Shown here in pieces: positions 16,418 to 25,169 of a DNA stretch of 64,000 bases. The stretch is from Mycobacterium sp. URHD0025 (GTDB taxonomy: Bacteria; Actinomycetota; Actinomycetes; Mycobacteriales; Mycobacteriaceae). The notes under the pieces were generated by a model. The model had not been told where the DNA came from. It did not search any database and was given only the letters and a program-made list of their open reading frames with translations. The stretch spans positions 310,001 to 374,000 of the forward strand of contig NZ_AUEQ01000001.1 in NCBI RefSeq assembly GCF_000426065.1. Direction: 5' to 3'. How positions within the stretch are numbered: the first letter of the stretch is position 1; each line of letters begins with the position of its first letter. A program made the translations under genes and the position numbers.

Positions 16418-17215
16418 ATGGCAACCGATGCTCACGCACTCCGGATGTTTCCCCTACCGAACAACTCACCGGCGCGCACTGAGTTCATCTGGAAATCCGC
16501 GACGCCTCTCGACGAGCGCGATCAAAGCGCACTGAACGTAGGGGCCCACCACTGCTCGCGCCTGAACAACATGCCGTGCGACACCCTCGACATCGCTGAG
16601 GACCGCGAGCACATGCGCACCCAGCTGCGGGAGGGGTGGGGTATCACCAGCACCACCGAGGCCCGTCAAACGGTGGGCCGGCTGCTTGACGGCATGCACA
16701 GCGCCACCTACGAAATGGTGTTCCCGCTGGTCACGGCCATTGTCGACAAGACAGACGGTCATGCCCCCGATCTTCACCGCGAATACCTGGCTCTGCGCGC
16801 CTACAGCCGCAACGAGCCAGTGGACCATTGGATAGCGGCCTACGATGCGCTCCACCAGCTTCGTACGATCGCCAGGCCGTTTTCCGGATTCACCTCACCC
16901 AACTGGCCCACCCACATTCGCGCATGGGACTTCGCCCGTTTGGTCTACATCGTGCGGGTGGCCCGCCACATCGGCTACCTGGACGACGATGAGAGCTGGG
17001 CCATTCTGCGGGCCAACCTCTCGGCGGCGCGCAGTTACTACCCGAACTGGCGCCAGTTCGGTCAGGGTGTGATCATCGGCCGCACGTATTGGCGGGCGCT
17101 CACCGACGTCGCCACCGCCGGCGCATACGGTCAAACCGCGGCCGACGCTGTCAACGCAATGCACATTCGTCCCGACAGTCCCTGGCGTCGCCTCCCGCTG
17201 CAGCCGACCACGTGA
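16418..17215 (+). CDS. DUF1266 protein
   Basis: A 265-residue protein whose second half matches DUF1266: Leu-Arg-Glu-Gly-Trp-Gly-Ile, Ala-Trp-Asp-Phe-Ala-Arg-Leu-Val-Tyr, Gly-Tyr-Leu-Asp-Asp-Asp-Glu-Ser-Trp and Trp-Arg-Gln-Phe-Gly-Gln-Gly-Val-Ile-Ile-Gly-Arg. No signal peptide or membrane segment. DUF1266 proteins have no settled function, though some occur near contact-dependent or secretion systems. It follows the PH-like gene by 54 bases on the same strand and may be co-expressed. Confidence 0.8.
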   Translation: MATDAHALRMFPLPNNSPARTEFIWKSATPLDERDQSALNVGAHHCSRLNNMPCDTLDIAEDREHMRTQLREGWGITSTTEARQTVGRLLDGMHSATYEMVFPLVTAIVDKTDGHAPDLHREYLALRAYSRNEPVDHWIAAYDALHQLRTIARPFSGFTSPNWPTHIRAWDFARLVYIVRVARHIGYLDDDESWAILRANLSAARSYYPNWRQFGQGVIIGRTYWRALTDVATAGAYGQTAADAVNAMHIRPDSPWRRLPLQPTT

Positions 17216-17525
17216 ATGGTCTTTTGCCACACCACTATCCGGTTCATCGCCGGTTGCCTGACGAAGCGCCGGTACGTCACAACGATCGCCATGAGTTTTA
17301 GGGCCTGAGCCGCTACGCCGATATCGATGCGGCGCTGGTTTTCGCGTGCGCTCAACCCCAAGAAGAGGCGGGCCTTGAAGGGCGGCGCACCAAGACTGCC
17401 CCTGCGCCGGCTCGAACAAGTTGCGGTGAAAACGCTGCGCGTCGGCATGGTCGGGTGGTAGGACCTTTACAGGCTCGCAACACACGAACCAGCGTTCCGT
17501 AACAAACCAGGGTTCGAATACCTAC
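17216..17525. other. Intergenic stretch without recognisable gene
   Basis: About 310 bases between the DUF1266 gene and the GntR regulator. Short open frames exist on both strands, but none has a family resemblance, a credible ribosome-binding site or clean boundaries. It may carry the promoter of the gntR gene. Confidence 0.5.
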
Positions 17526-17542
17526 ACCACCTCGAAGGTGGT
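17526..17542. promoter_or_regulatory. Perfect palindrome upstream of the GntR regulator
   Basis: ACCACCT-cga-AGGTGGT has perfect 7-base arms and a 3-base spacer, 22 bases before the likely TTG start of the GntR-family gene. FadR/FCD-type GntR proteins commonly bind short palindromes of the TGGT-n-ACCA type, so this is a good candidate for an autoregulatory operator. Confidence 0.5.
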
Positions 17543-17564
17543 CTGCACAAAGGAGAACGTCGAG

Positions 17565-18296
17565 TTGCCATCAGCAGCAATGACGGGTGACGAGTTCGTC
17601 TCGGTGAAGTTGGGGCGGATGTCCCGGTTGGTCGTCGAGCAGTTCCAGGAGCACATGCGTATGGGCAAGTTGACGGCCGGCGACAAGTTGCCACCCGAAC
17701 GTGAGCTCTCGACGATGTTCGGGGTGGGGCGGAACACGATGCGCGAAGCACTCAGAGAACTTGAGTTGCTGGGCATGGTCACCAGCCGTCACGGCGAGGG
17801 CACGTTTGTCGCGGTGCCGTCCCCGGCCGATGTCGCAGCGCCGTTTCGTGCGGTGATCGAATTGTCCAGCGCTGCCGAGGATTCGGTGATGGAGTTTCGG
17901 CACGCCTTCGAGCCGGGAGTCGCGGCACTCGCAGCCAAGGTGATCACCGATGATGCTCGACAGACCCTGCTCGAAGCGCTGACCCGGTTCGAATCCTGCG
18001 TCGACGCCGCCGACGCGGCATCAGCGGCGATTCTGGAAGCACAGGCCGCCGATGCCGCCTTCCATCGCACGATCGCGCATGCGACTGCCAATCCGACCGT
18101 TATCGCGGTCTACGACGCGGTGGATTCACTGTTGAGCGGATCGCGCGTTCAGCTCGACTCCCGCACGTATCAACCGACGAGCAGTCAGGCCCGCGGCCAC
18201 CGCCTGATCTATGAGGCCATCACCGCCGGGGATCCTCAACGCGCCGCGCTGGAGATGCGCCAACACCTGGAGGACGTCAGCAGCTGCGGCTGCTGA
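17565..18296 (+). CDS. GntR/FadR-family (FCD) regulator of the pyridine-type operon
   Basis: A 243-residue GntR regulator. The N-terminal winged helix includes Leu-Pro-Pro-Glu-Arg-Glu-Leu, Gly-Arg-Asn-Thr-Met-Arg-Glu-Ala-Leu-Arg-Glu-Leu and Gly-Glu-Gly-Thr-Phe-Val. The FCD ligand domain has Phe-Arg-His-Ala-Phe-Glu-Pro and an Ala-Asp-Ala-Ala-Phe-His helix; FCD domains bind carboxylic acids, often through a metal. TTG 17565 is chosen from AAGGAG nine bases upstream; ATG 17580 is the alternative. It is followed after 51 bases by the catabolic genes in the same direction and probably controls them. Confidence 0.88.
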   Translation: MPSAAMTGDEFVSVKLGRMSRLVVEQFQEHMRMGKLTAGDKLPPERELSTMFGVGRNTMREALRELELLGMVTSRHGEGTFVAVPSPADVAAPFRAVIELSSAAEDSVMEFRHAFEPGVAALAAKVITDDARQTLLEALTRFESCVDAADAASAAILEAQAADAAFHRTIAHATANPTVIAVYDAVDSLLSGSRVQLDSRTYQPTSSQARGHRLIYEAITAGDPQRAALEMRQHLEDVSSCGC

Positions 18297-18347
18297 GCAC
18301 CGACCGCTTGACAACCTGATCAGCCCGACGTGAGAGAGGGATCGCTA

Positions 18348-19055
18348 GTGACCATAAAGGTAGGACCACCGGACCTATCGCCTTCGAGCGCTGCCCAAAG
18401 TGATCTGACCAGCGCCTATGCCGCGGCAGGTTTTGGGTTCTCGTTCGAGCGAGGCACCCACCCCGCCGTTGTCGTCGTTGACCTGACCAACGGGTTCACT
18501 GATCCCGCGGTACCTACCGGCGCGGATCTGAGTGACGAGATCGCCGCCACGATCCGCGTCGTCGCGGCGGCGCGACGTGTCGGAGCACCCGTCATCTTCA
18601 CCACCATCAGCTATAACCGCCCCGAACAGGCGGCCACCTGGTTGGCGAAGACACCAGGTCTTCGTGCCCTGCGGGAGGGCACGCCTCTGGTGGACATCGA
18701 CGCACGCCTCGATGTTCGGCCGGCGGACCGCATCCTGGTCAAACATCACGCCTCAGCATTCTTCGGGACCGACCTGGCCGAGCAGCTACGCGCACAAGGT
18801 GTCGATTCGATCGTGGTGTGCGGCGCTACCACAAGCGGCTGCGTCCGAGCTACCGCGGTTGACGGTGTCTCACACGGCTTTCCGATCCTGGTCCCGAGGG
18901 AGGCAGTGGGCGATCGCGCACAGGCGCCACACGACGCCGCACTGTTCGACTTACAGGCGAAATACGCCGACGTTCTCCCCACTTCCGAGGTGGTCGCCTA
19001 CCTCGATTCGTTGAAACAAGACAACCCGTCGACGAAAGAAGCAGCCAATGCCTAG
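18348..19055 (+). CDS. Isochorismatase-family hydrolase, probable maleamate amidohydrolase
   Basis: A 235-residue cysteine hydrolase with catalytic triad Asp45 (Val-Val-Asp-Leu-Thr), Lys132 (Leu-Val-Lys-His-His) and Cys165 (Thr-Ser-Gly-Cys-Val-Arg-Ala-Thr). Residues Ala-Phe-Phe-Gly-Thr match the amidase subgroup that includes NicF and N-carbamoylsarcosine amidase. With a maleate isomerase, a deformylase and a dihydroxypyridine dioxygenase in the same operon, the expected reaction is maleamate to maleate plus ammonia. GTG 18348 has GAGAGGG eight bases upstream. The gene overlaps the next by 8 bases. Confidence 0.85.
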   Translation: MTIKVGPPDLSPSSAAQSDLTSAYAAAGFGFSFERGTHPAVVVVDLTNGFTDPAVPTGADLSDEIAATIRVVAAARRVGAPVIFTTISYNRPEQAATWLAKTPGLRALREGTPLVDIDARLDVRPADRILVKHHASAFFGTDLAEQLRAQGVDSIVVCGATTSGCVRATAVDGVSHGFPILVPREAVGDRAQAPHDAALFDLQAKYADVLPTSEVVAYLDSLKQDNPSTKEAANA

Positions 19056-19869
19056 CAGCGCAACGGATCTCGACCCAGCCACCAGCGCACACATCGCGCC
19101 ACCCACGTTCGCCACGCAGTCACCGCGGCGGGTCGGGCTCGTCGTTCCCAGTTCGAACACCACAATGGAGACCGAGATCCCGCAATTGCTCGCGGATCAC
19201 CCCAGCGCCATCACCTTCCACTCCAGCAGAGCCACCCTCCACACCGTGGACGCGGAATCACTTGCCGCCATGGTGAATCAGAGTGACCGGTGTGCGGCCG
19301 AACTCGGCGACGCCCGTGTCGACGTGCTCGCCTACGCATGTCTGGTAGCCGTCATGGCGGCCGGCGCAGGTGCACACGAACGCATCGAGGCACGGATGAC
19401 CGACGTTCTACACGGACTCGGAGTCGACAGTCCCGTGGTGAGCAGCGCCGGTGCGCTGGTGCGCACTGCCACCGAACTCGGCATGTCGCGCGTGGCGATT
19501 GTGGCACCGTACATGCCGGCCTTGACGGAGTTGGTCATCAACTACCTTCAGGGCTACGGCATCGAGGTGACGGACTGGGTAACGCTGGCAGTCACCGACA
19601 ACTGCGACGTCGGAAGACTCGACTCCACATCCCTGCCTGCCCACGTCGAGCGGCTGAATCTCGGACGGGCCGACGGCATCGTGCTCTCGGCATGCGTGCA
19701 GATGCCTTCGCTGCCTGCGGTCGCCGAGGTCGAACGGATCACCGGCCTGCCTGTCATCACCGCGGCCACAGCGACCACCCGCGAAATCATCAAGGCGCTG
19801 CGGATTACGGTCGACGCACCAGCCGGCGGTGCGGCGCTGCGTTCCCTGACTCAGGGAGCATCGCGGTGA
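19048..19869 (+). CDS. Maleate cis-trans isomerase
   Basis: A 273-residue Asp/Glu-racemase-fold enzyme with the opening Val-Gly-Leu-Val-Val-Pro-Ser-Ser-Asn-Thr-Thr-Met-Glu-Thr-Glu typical of maleate isomerases. The two catalytic cysteines are Cys98 (Tyr-Ala-Cys) and Cys216 (Ser-Ala-Cys-Val-Gln). It converts maleate to fumarate, linking the pathway to the TCA cycle. It overlaps its neighbours on both sides (8 bases and GTGA), so translation is coupled. Confidence 0.9.
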   Translation: MPSSATDLDPATSAHIAPPTFATQSPRRVGLVVPSSNTTMETEIPQLLADHPSAITFHSSRATLHTVDAESLAAMVNQSDRCAAELGDARVDVLAYACLVAVMAAGAGAHERIEARMTDVLHGLGVDSPVVSSAGALVRTATELGMSRVAIVAPYMPALTELVINYLQGYGIEVTDWVTLAVTDNCDVGRLDSTSLPAHVERLNLGRADGIVLSACVQMPSLPAVAEVERITGLPVITAATATTREIIKALRITVDAPAGGAALRSLTQGASR

Positions 19870-20735
19870 CCGCCCGTACAGCCACCGACGTGGTAGCCCG
19901 CGCGCTGGCCGGGGCACGTATCCGGTATGTGGACAGCAACGGCCTGCGGCACCGCGTGGTGACGTTCAACCCACAAGCCGAGCGCGACGTGCTGTTCATC
20001 CCGGGCATCACCAGCCCGGCCGAGACCGCACGCTTCATCGCCGACGCCCTGCCGCATCTGCGTCTGCACGTCCCGGATCTTCGTGGCCGCGGGCACACCG
20101 ACGTGTCCCCCGAATGCCGATACCAGCTCACCGACTATCGCGCGGACGCCGTCGGAATCATCGCGGCGCTGGACCTGAACGACCCAGTGCTGGTGGGCCA
20201 TTCGTTAGGAGCACGCATCATCGCGTCGGTTGCGCTGGCGACTTCCCCGACCGCACCGGTCGTCCTCGTCGATCCCCCGACGTCGGGCCCCGGGCGGCCG
20301 CCATATCCGATGAGTTCTGCCTCGTTCCTCGCGCAAATCGACGAGGCGCGCGCCGGCACAACCACGGAGCAGGTCCGCAAGTACTTCCCGCGGTGGCCGG
20401 AGGCCGAATTGCAACTGCGCGCCGCGGTGTTGCCGACCTGCGATCCGCAGGCGGTCGCCGCGACGCATCACGGCTTCGAGATCGAGGACTTCTTCCCGAT
20501 CTGGGACCTCCTCGACGGCGACGTCACGCTCATCTACGGCGCCAACAGCCCGGTCGTGCCGGCCGAGGCCGTAGCGGAGCTCGCCGAGCGCAACACCCGG
20601 GTGCGCATCACGGCAGTCCCCGACGCGGGTCACATGGTGCCGTGGGACAACCTCTCCGGGTTCGTCACGGCACTTGAGTCTGCCGTCACGGCTGAGCCGA
20701 AAAACCCTGCCATTAACGCACATTCGCCGAAATAG
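19866..20735 (+). CDS. Alpha/beta hydrolase, probable N-formylmaleamate deformylase
   Basis: A 289-residue alpha/beta hydrolase: oxyanion segment Phe-Ile-Pro-Gly-Ile-Thr, nucleophile elbow Gly-His-Ser-Leu-Gly (Ser113) and catalytic His256 in Ala-Gly-His-Met-Val-Pro-Trp. Asp-Leu-Arg-Gly-Arg-Gly-His is a conserved family segment. Placed between the isomerase and the NicX-like dioxygenase, it best fits the NicD step, N-formylmaleamate to maleamate plus formate. The GTG start overlaps the isomerase stop (GTGA). Confidence 0.82.
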   Translation: MTARTATDVVARALAGARIRYVDSNGLRHRVVTFNPQAERDVLFIPGITSPAETARFIADALPHLRLHVPDLRGRGHTDVSPECRYQLTDYRADAVGIIAALDLNDPVLVGHSLGARIIASVALATSPTAPVVLVDPPTSGPGRPPYPMSSASFLAQIDEARAGTTTEQVRKYFPRWPEAELQLRAAVLPTCDPQAVAATHHGFEIEDFFPIWDLLDGDVTLIYGANSPVVPAEAVAELAERNTRVRITAVPDAGHMVPWDNLSGFVTALESAVTAEPKNPAINAHSPK

Positions 20736-20745
20736 GGAGAATTCC

Positions 20746-21801
20746 ATGTTCGATCTTCGGTCTGCCGATCTCCACGACGCATTCACCAGGGAACTGACCC
20801 TGTGCAAGGTCAGCGCCGGTGAGCATGTGGTCGTTCTCGCCGAGCCCACCAGCCGCACCGACTATGTCGAAGCGGCGTTCGCTGCGGCCCGGCGTCTCGA
20901 CGCGCACGTCATCGTCGCGGTCGTTCCCGGCGGGAGCCCCGCGCCGGTGCCGTCGACCCACACCGGCGCGGGCCCCGGCCTGCAATCCGTCCTCTCCGAT
21001 GGCGCCGCGCAATCCCTTTTGCGCAGTGCGGATCTGGTTGTCGACCTCACCAGGGAGGGCTTCATCCACGCCCCGCTGCAAGAGTCGATCCTCGACGCGG
21101 GCACCCGCATCATCTTCGTCTGCGACGCACCGGATGTGCTGACGCGCAACATGCCCACCGAGCGCGACAAGGATGACGTCCTCGCCGCCGTCGACCTCGT
21201 GCGCAGCGGCACCGCAATGACGGTGACATCTCCACACGGCACCAACCTCACCGTCAATCTGACCGACTGCCATCCGGGGTTCCAGGTGGGTTACGCAGAC
21301 GACCCGGGCCGCTGGGATCACTGGCCATCCAAGATGTGCCTGTTCTGGCCGCAAACCGCCGACGGTGTCATCGTGCTCGCCCCTGGCGACATCCTGTTTC
21401 CCTTCAAACAATTCGTCCGCGATCGCACCGAGATTCACGTTACCGACGGTGCCATCGCCGCCATCACCGGGGGCGCTGACGCGGATCTGCTCAACATGTA
21501 CATGGATGACTCCCAGGACAAGTGGGCCCGCTACACCTCACACATGGGCTGGGGTCTGATGCGCACCGCCGACTGGTTCGCCACCGACATGTACGGCAAG
21601 AACGAAATCATGGGCATGGACGGCCGCGCCTATGCCGGCAACTTCCTGTGGTCCACCGGGCCGCAACCGTTCCTGGGGCGGGATTCCTACGCCCACCTCG
21701 ACATCGCCCAGCGCGGACACACCATCTCGATCGACGACATCGTCGTCGTCGAGAACGGGAACCTGACCGACAACCTCGCTCCCGTCCCGGCATCCCGCTG
21801 A
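20746..21801 (+). CDS. nicX: 2,5-dihydroxypyridine 5,6-dioxygenase
   Basis: A 351-residue NicX-family Fe(II) dioxygenase (leucyl-aminopeptidase-like fold). The iron ligands line up with those of Pseudomonas NicX: His266 (Tyr-Thr-Ser-His-Met), His317 and Asp319 (Tyr-Ala-His-Leu-Asp). It cleaves 2,5-dihydroxypyridine with O2 to N-formylmaleamate. AGGGAG precedes ATG 20746; the gene follows the deformylase by 10 bases. This is the diagnostic gene showing that the operon degrades a compound through 2,5-dihydroxypyridine. Confidence 0.9.
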   Translation: MFDLRSADLHDAFTRELTLCKVSAGEHVVVLAEPTSRTDYVEAAFAAARRLDAHVIVAVVPGGSPAPVPSTHTGAGPGLQSVLSDGAAQSLLRSADLVVDLTREGFIHAPLQESILDAGTRIIFVCDAPDVLTRNMPTERDKDDVLAAVDLVRSGTAMTVTSPHGTNLTVNLTDCHPGFQVGYADDPGRWDHWPSKMCLFWPQTADGVIVLAPGDILFPFKQFVRDRTEIHVTDGAIAAITGGADADLLNMYMDDSQDKWARYTSHMGWGLMRTADWFATDMYGKNEIMGMDGRAYAGNFLWSTGPQPFLGRDSYAHLDIAQRGHTISIDDIVVVENGNLTDNLAPVPASR

Positions 21802-21826
21802 CCGCCTACCCAGACAAGGAGAAGCA

Positions 21827-22882
21827 ATGACCGTCACCACCGAGCACCGCCCACTCACCGCCGGAGATGCCTGCCAGGACAAGGTTCTTCTCGACGACTG
21901 GCACGTCATCGGATTCAGCACCGACTTCCCGCCCGGCGACATCCACAAGGTGACCTTGCTCGAACGTGACCTCATCGTGTGGCGAAGCAGCGACGGCGAG
22001 GCTCACGTGTGGGAAGACCTGTGCATCCACCGTGGCGCCCGGTTGTCGAAAGGCTGGCTGGTCGGTGACAACGTGGTGTGCCCCTATCACGGATGGCGCT
22101 ACGACCAGCAGGGTACGTGCACGCTGATGCCTGCCGCGCCCACCGAGAAACCCATGAAGAAGGCCCGCGCATTCCCCTACCCGGTCCAGGAGGTCTACGG
22201 ATTCGTCTGGGTGTGCCTCGGCGAACCGTCGTCGGACGTGCCGACCTATTCGCAGTGGGACGACGACAGCTTCATGAAAGTTCACAGCGGTCCTTACCCC
22301 TACGCCGGCAACGGATTCCGCGCCGTCGAGAATTTCGTCGACGCCTCCCACTTCCCGTTCGTGCATGCCGGATTCAACGGTGTTCAGGACAATCCCGACA
22401 CGCTCGACCCCTACACGGTGGAGGAGCTCGACGACGGCACGTTGAAATCATCCGAAGTCCGGGTGTTTCAGCCGCAGGGAGACGCGCGCGGCAAGCCGGT
22501 ATTGGCGTACTACACGTATCACACGCTCAAACCGTTCGTCGGCTACTTCTCCAAGCGCACACAGGACGCAGACGAAGCCGGCAATGTCATTTCCGGCCAG
22601 TCCGACACTTTCGCCACACTTTTCACGGTCCAGCCGATCGACGCCGTGACGTGCATCGTGCGGGTCTGCTCGGCGCTCAACGTCCAGCCGCGACCCGACG
22701 CAGACGCGGTGCGCGCCCGCAACGACGTCATCTACCATCAAGACCGCGATATCGTGGAAACACAACGACCCGAACGTATTCCGGTCGAACTGCGCTACGA
22801 GCTGCATCACCGGACTGACCTGATGGGGCAGCGCTACCGAAGCTGGTTGCGCCGCAAAGGCATCACCTACGGGGTCATCTGA
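21827..22882 (+). CDS. Rieske non-heme iron oxygenase, large subunit (VanA/phthalate-type)
   Basis: A 351-residue Rieske oxygenase. The [2Fe-2S] ligands are Cys66-x-His68 and Cys85-x-x-His88 (Cys-Pro-Tyr-His-Gly-Trp). Mononuclear iron: Asp172, His175 and His180 in Phe-Val-Asp-Ala-Ser-His-Phe-Pro-Phe-Val-His, with a third ligand probably at Asp306 or Asp308. Its size and lack of a beta subunit fit the phthalate/vanillate demethylase group. It is paired with the reductase two bases downstream. Known nicotinate operons use a molybdenum hydroxylase instead, so the step here (ring hydroxylation or N-/O-demethylation) is open. Confidence 0.9.
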   Translation: MTVTTEHRPLTAGDACQDKVLLDDWHVIGFSTDFPPGDIHKVTLLERDLIVWRSSDGEAHVWEDLCIHRGARLSKGWLVGDNVVCPYHGWRYDQQGTCTLMPAAPTEKPMKKARAFPYPVQEVYGFVWVCLGEPSSDVPTYSQWDDDSFMKVHSGPYPYAGNGFRAVENFVDASHFPFVHAGFNGVQDNPDTLDPYTVEELDDGTLKSSEVRVFQPQGDARGKPVLAYYTYHTLKPFVGYFSKRTQDADEAGNVISGQSDTFATLFTVQPIDAVTCIVRVCSALNVQPRPDADAVRARNDVIYHQDRDIVETQRPERIPVELRYELHHRTDLMGQRYRSWLRRKGITYGVI

Positions 22883-22884
22883 GC

Positions 22885-23823
22885 ATGACGGACACGATGA
22901 CCTTACGTCTGGTGTCCGTCGAGCACGGTGCGGACGCCATCAATCTCTACCGGTTCGCCGCACCGGACCGTATCCCGCTGCCCGCGTTCGAACCGGGCGC
23001 TCACATCGATGTCGACGTCGCGCCCGGAGTGACCCGGCAGTACTCACTGCTCTGGTCACCGGGGACAGCTGATCGGTACGAGATCGCGGTGCACTACCCA
23101 GGCGGTGACACCTCGAGCGCCCGGCACCTGCACCGCGAGTCGGTGGTGGGTGCGATGTATCAGGTATCGCAGCCGCGCAACCACTTTGGACTTACCGACG
23201 AGGACGGCGAGTTTCACCTGTTCGCCGGCGGAATCGGTATCACCCCGATCGTGTCGATGTACCGCAAACTGGCCGCCGACGGACGCAAGGCGCAGCTGCA
23301 TTACTGGACCAGATCACCCGCGCGGACGCTCTTTCACGAGGAACTCGCAGGCGCAACAGGCGTGGAGGTGATTCACACCGAGTCCCCCGGCGTACCTCGC
23401 CTGGCAGAGGTGGTCGCCGACATCCCGGCATCGGCACAGCTGTACTGCTGTGGCCCGACAGCCATGATCGACGAATTCGAAAGAATCACTGCCGGGCGGG
23501 ATCCCGAGTGTGTGCACAGAGAACGCTTCACTGCAAAAACCGTCGAGGAGACCGACTTGACCGGCTTCGATGTCACCCTGCAGCGCGCCGGGAAACGGCT
23601 GCACATCGGCCCGGAGGAGACCATTCTCGGTGCCTGCATCGAGGCCGGACTCGACGTCGCTTTCTCCTGCGAGGAGGGCGTGTGCGGAGCCTGCGAAGTG
23701 TCCGTCATCGCAGGCGACATCGAGCACCGCGACTCGGTGCTCACTGCCTCCGAGCAGGCCAAAAACGATCGCATGATGATCTGCTGCTCCCGTGGCCGCG
23801 GGAACGTCGTCATCGATATCTGA
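22885..23823 (+). CDS. Phthalate-dioxygenase-reductase-type electron transfer protein
   Basis: A 312-residue three-domain reductase in the PDR/VanB order: flavin-binding barrel (Arg-Gln-Tyr-Ser-Leu, for FMN), NAD domain (Phe-Ala-Gly-Gly-Ile-Gly-Ile-Thr-Pro) with Cys-Cys-Gly-Pro, and a C-terminal plant-type [2Fe-2S] domain with Cys262, Cys267, Cys270 and Cys300. It carries electrons from NADH to the Rieske oxygenase encoded two bases upstream. Length and domain order are normal for the family. Confidence 0.92.
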   Translation: MTDTMTLRLVSVEHGADAINLYRFAAPDRIPLPAFEPGAHIDVDVAPGVTRQYSLLWSPGTADRYEIAVHYPGGDTSSARHLHRESVVGAMYQVSQPRNHFGLTDEDGEFHLFAGGIGITPIVSMYRKLAADGRKAQLHYWTRSPARTLFHEELAGATGVEVIHTESPGVPRLAEVVADIPASAQLYCCGPTAMIDEFERITAGRDPECVHRERFTAKTVEETDLTGFDVTLQRAGKRLHIGPEETILGACIEAGLDVAFSCEEGVCGACEVSVIAGDIEHRDSVLTASEQAKNDRMMICCSRGRGNVVIDI

Positions 23824-23858
23824 CACCCAGTTCTCTCGACAATCCTGGAGATACAACC

Positions 23859-25070
23859 ATGACCAACCAACCCCGCGTGGCGATCATCGGCGCTGGAATC
23901 GGCGGCGTGACACTTGCGAACGCACTCGATCGCCACGGCTTCGACTACCACATCTTCGAACGGGCAAAGCAATTCGGCGAAGTCGGTGCGGGCGTGCAAT
24001 TGACGCCAAACGCTGTGAACGTCCTCGACGAACTCGGCCACACCGCCGACCTCGACCGGGCTGGGTTCCTTCCCGAGGCCATGGTGGGCCGCAATTGGCG
24101 CACCGCTCGCGAACTCTTTCGCACGCCGCTCAGGGACAGCTGCGAATCCCTCTACGGCGCGCGTTTCATCCATATCCACCGTGCCGATCTGCACGAGATG
24201 CTGTCGCGCCGCATCCCGGCCGAACGCACCACCCTTGGCACCACATGCGTCGGGGTACGTACCACCGACACTTCGGCGACCGCCCTGTTCGAGGACGGCA
24301 GTGAGTTCGAAGCTGACGTCATCGTGGGTTGTGACGGCGTCCGATCCATCGTGCGCGCCACACAGTTCGGCGACGAGAAGGCCCGCTACACCGGTCACAT
24401 GTGCTGGCGCGCACTGGTTCCGGTCGCACAGTTCCCGCTGAAGCACGTGAGCCCGGACTCGTCGTTCTGGATGGGACCGAATTCGCACATCGTCACCTAC
24501 TACGTCCGCGGCGGTGACATGGTCAACATCGTCGCGGTGAAAGAGCACCCCGACTGGGTGGAGGAATCATGGACGATTCCCAGCTCCAAGCAAGAACTGC
24601 TCGACGCATTCCGCGGATGGCACCCGAACATCCAGGAGTTGCTGCAGGGCGCCGACGAGGACAACATCTTCAAATGGGGCCTCTTCGACCGTGATCCGAT
24701 CTCTACGTGGACCGACGGGAGAGTCGCCCTCCTCGGTGACGCTGCTCATCCGATGCTCCCCTTCCTGTCCCAGGGAGCGGCGATCTCCATCGAGGACGGT
24801 TACGTGCTGGCGGAGGCGTTGGCCCAATCCCGCGGCGACATCGCGCTGGCGCTGAAAGCCTATGAACACGAACGGGCTCCACGAGCCAGCCGGGTCCAGC
24901 TCGAAGCCCGTGAGCGTGGGCGCACCTACCATCTGCCGAGCAGGTGGGCACAGTTCAAGCGCGATCGCGTCTACCAGTTGCGCCAGCTGCTCGACCGGAA
25001 CACCGTTGGAATACAGGCCAATTGGGTGTACGAGTACAACGCGGTGCAGCGAATGAGTGCCGGCCTCTGA
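23859..25070 (+). CDS. FAD monooxygenase, NicC/salicylate-hydroxylase-like
   Basis: A 403-residue class A flavoprotein monooxygenase: FAD-binding Ile-Ile-Gly-Ala-Gly-Ile-Gly-Gly at the N-terminus, the Gly-Cys-Asp-Gly-Val-Arg-Ser DG motif, and Gly-Asp-Ala-Ala-His-Pro-Met-Leu-Pro-Phe. It groups by motif with 6-hydroxynicotinate 3-monooxygenase and salicylate hydroxylase, which carry out decarboxylative ortho/para hydroxylation. In this operon the natural role is formation of 2,5-dihydroxypyridine from 6-hydroxynicotinate or a similar hydroxypyridine carboxylate. It is 35 bases after the reductase gene. Confidence 0.85.
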   Translation: MTNQPRVAIIGAGIGGVTLANALDRHGFDYHIFERAKQFGEVGAGVQLTPNAVNVLDELGHTADLDRAGFLPEAMVGRNWRTARELFRTPLRDSCESLYGARFIHIHRADLHEMLSRRIPAERTTLGTTCVGVRTTDTSATALFEDGSEFEADVIVGCDGVRSIVRATQFGDEKARYTGHMCWRALVPVAQFPLKHVSPDSSFWMGPNSHIVTYYVRGGDMVNIVAVKEHPDWVEESWTIPSSKQELLDAFRGWHPNIQELLQGADEDNIFKWGLFDRDPISTWTDGRVALLGDAAHPMLPFLSQGAAISIEDGYVLAEALAQSRGDIALALKAYEHERAPRASRVQLEARERGRTYHLPSRWAQFKRDRVYQLRQLLDRNTVGIQANWVYEYNAVQRMSAGL

Positions 25071-25169
25071 AGGTACGGCGGGCGGCTCGGCAGGCCGCCA
25101 CTACAAACGTCCCCGCACGACGTGGTGGCGGTGGCCGAATCAGGAAATCCCAGACCATTGGAGTCAAGC

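Noticed and set aside
17131..17448. 105-codon frame on the minus strand before gntR
   Set aside because: Overlaps the 3' end of the DUF1266 gene and has no recognisable motif or ribosome-binding site.
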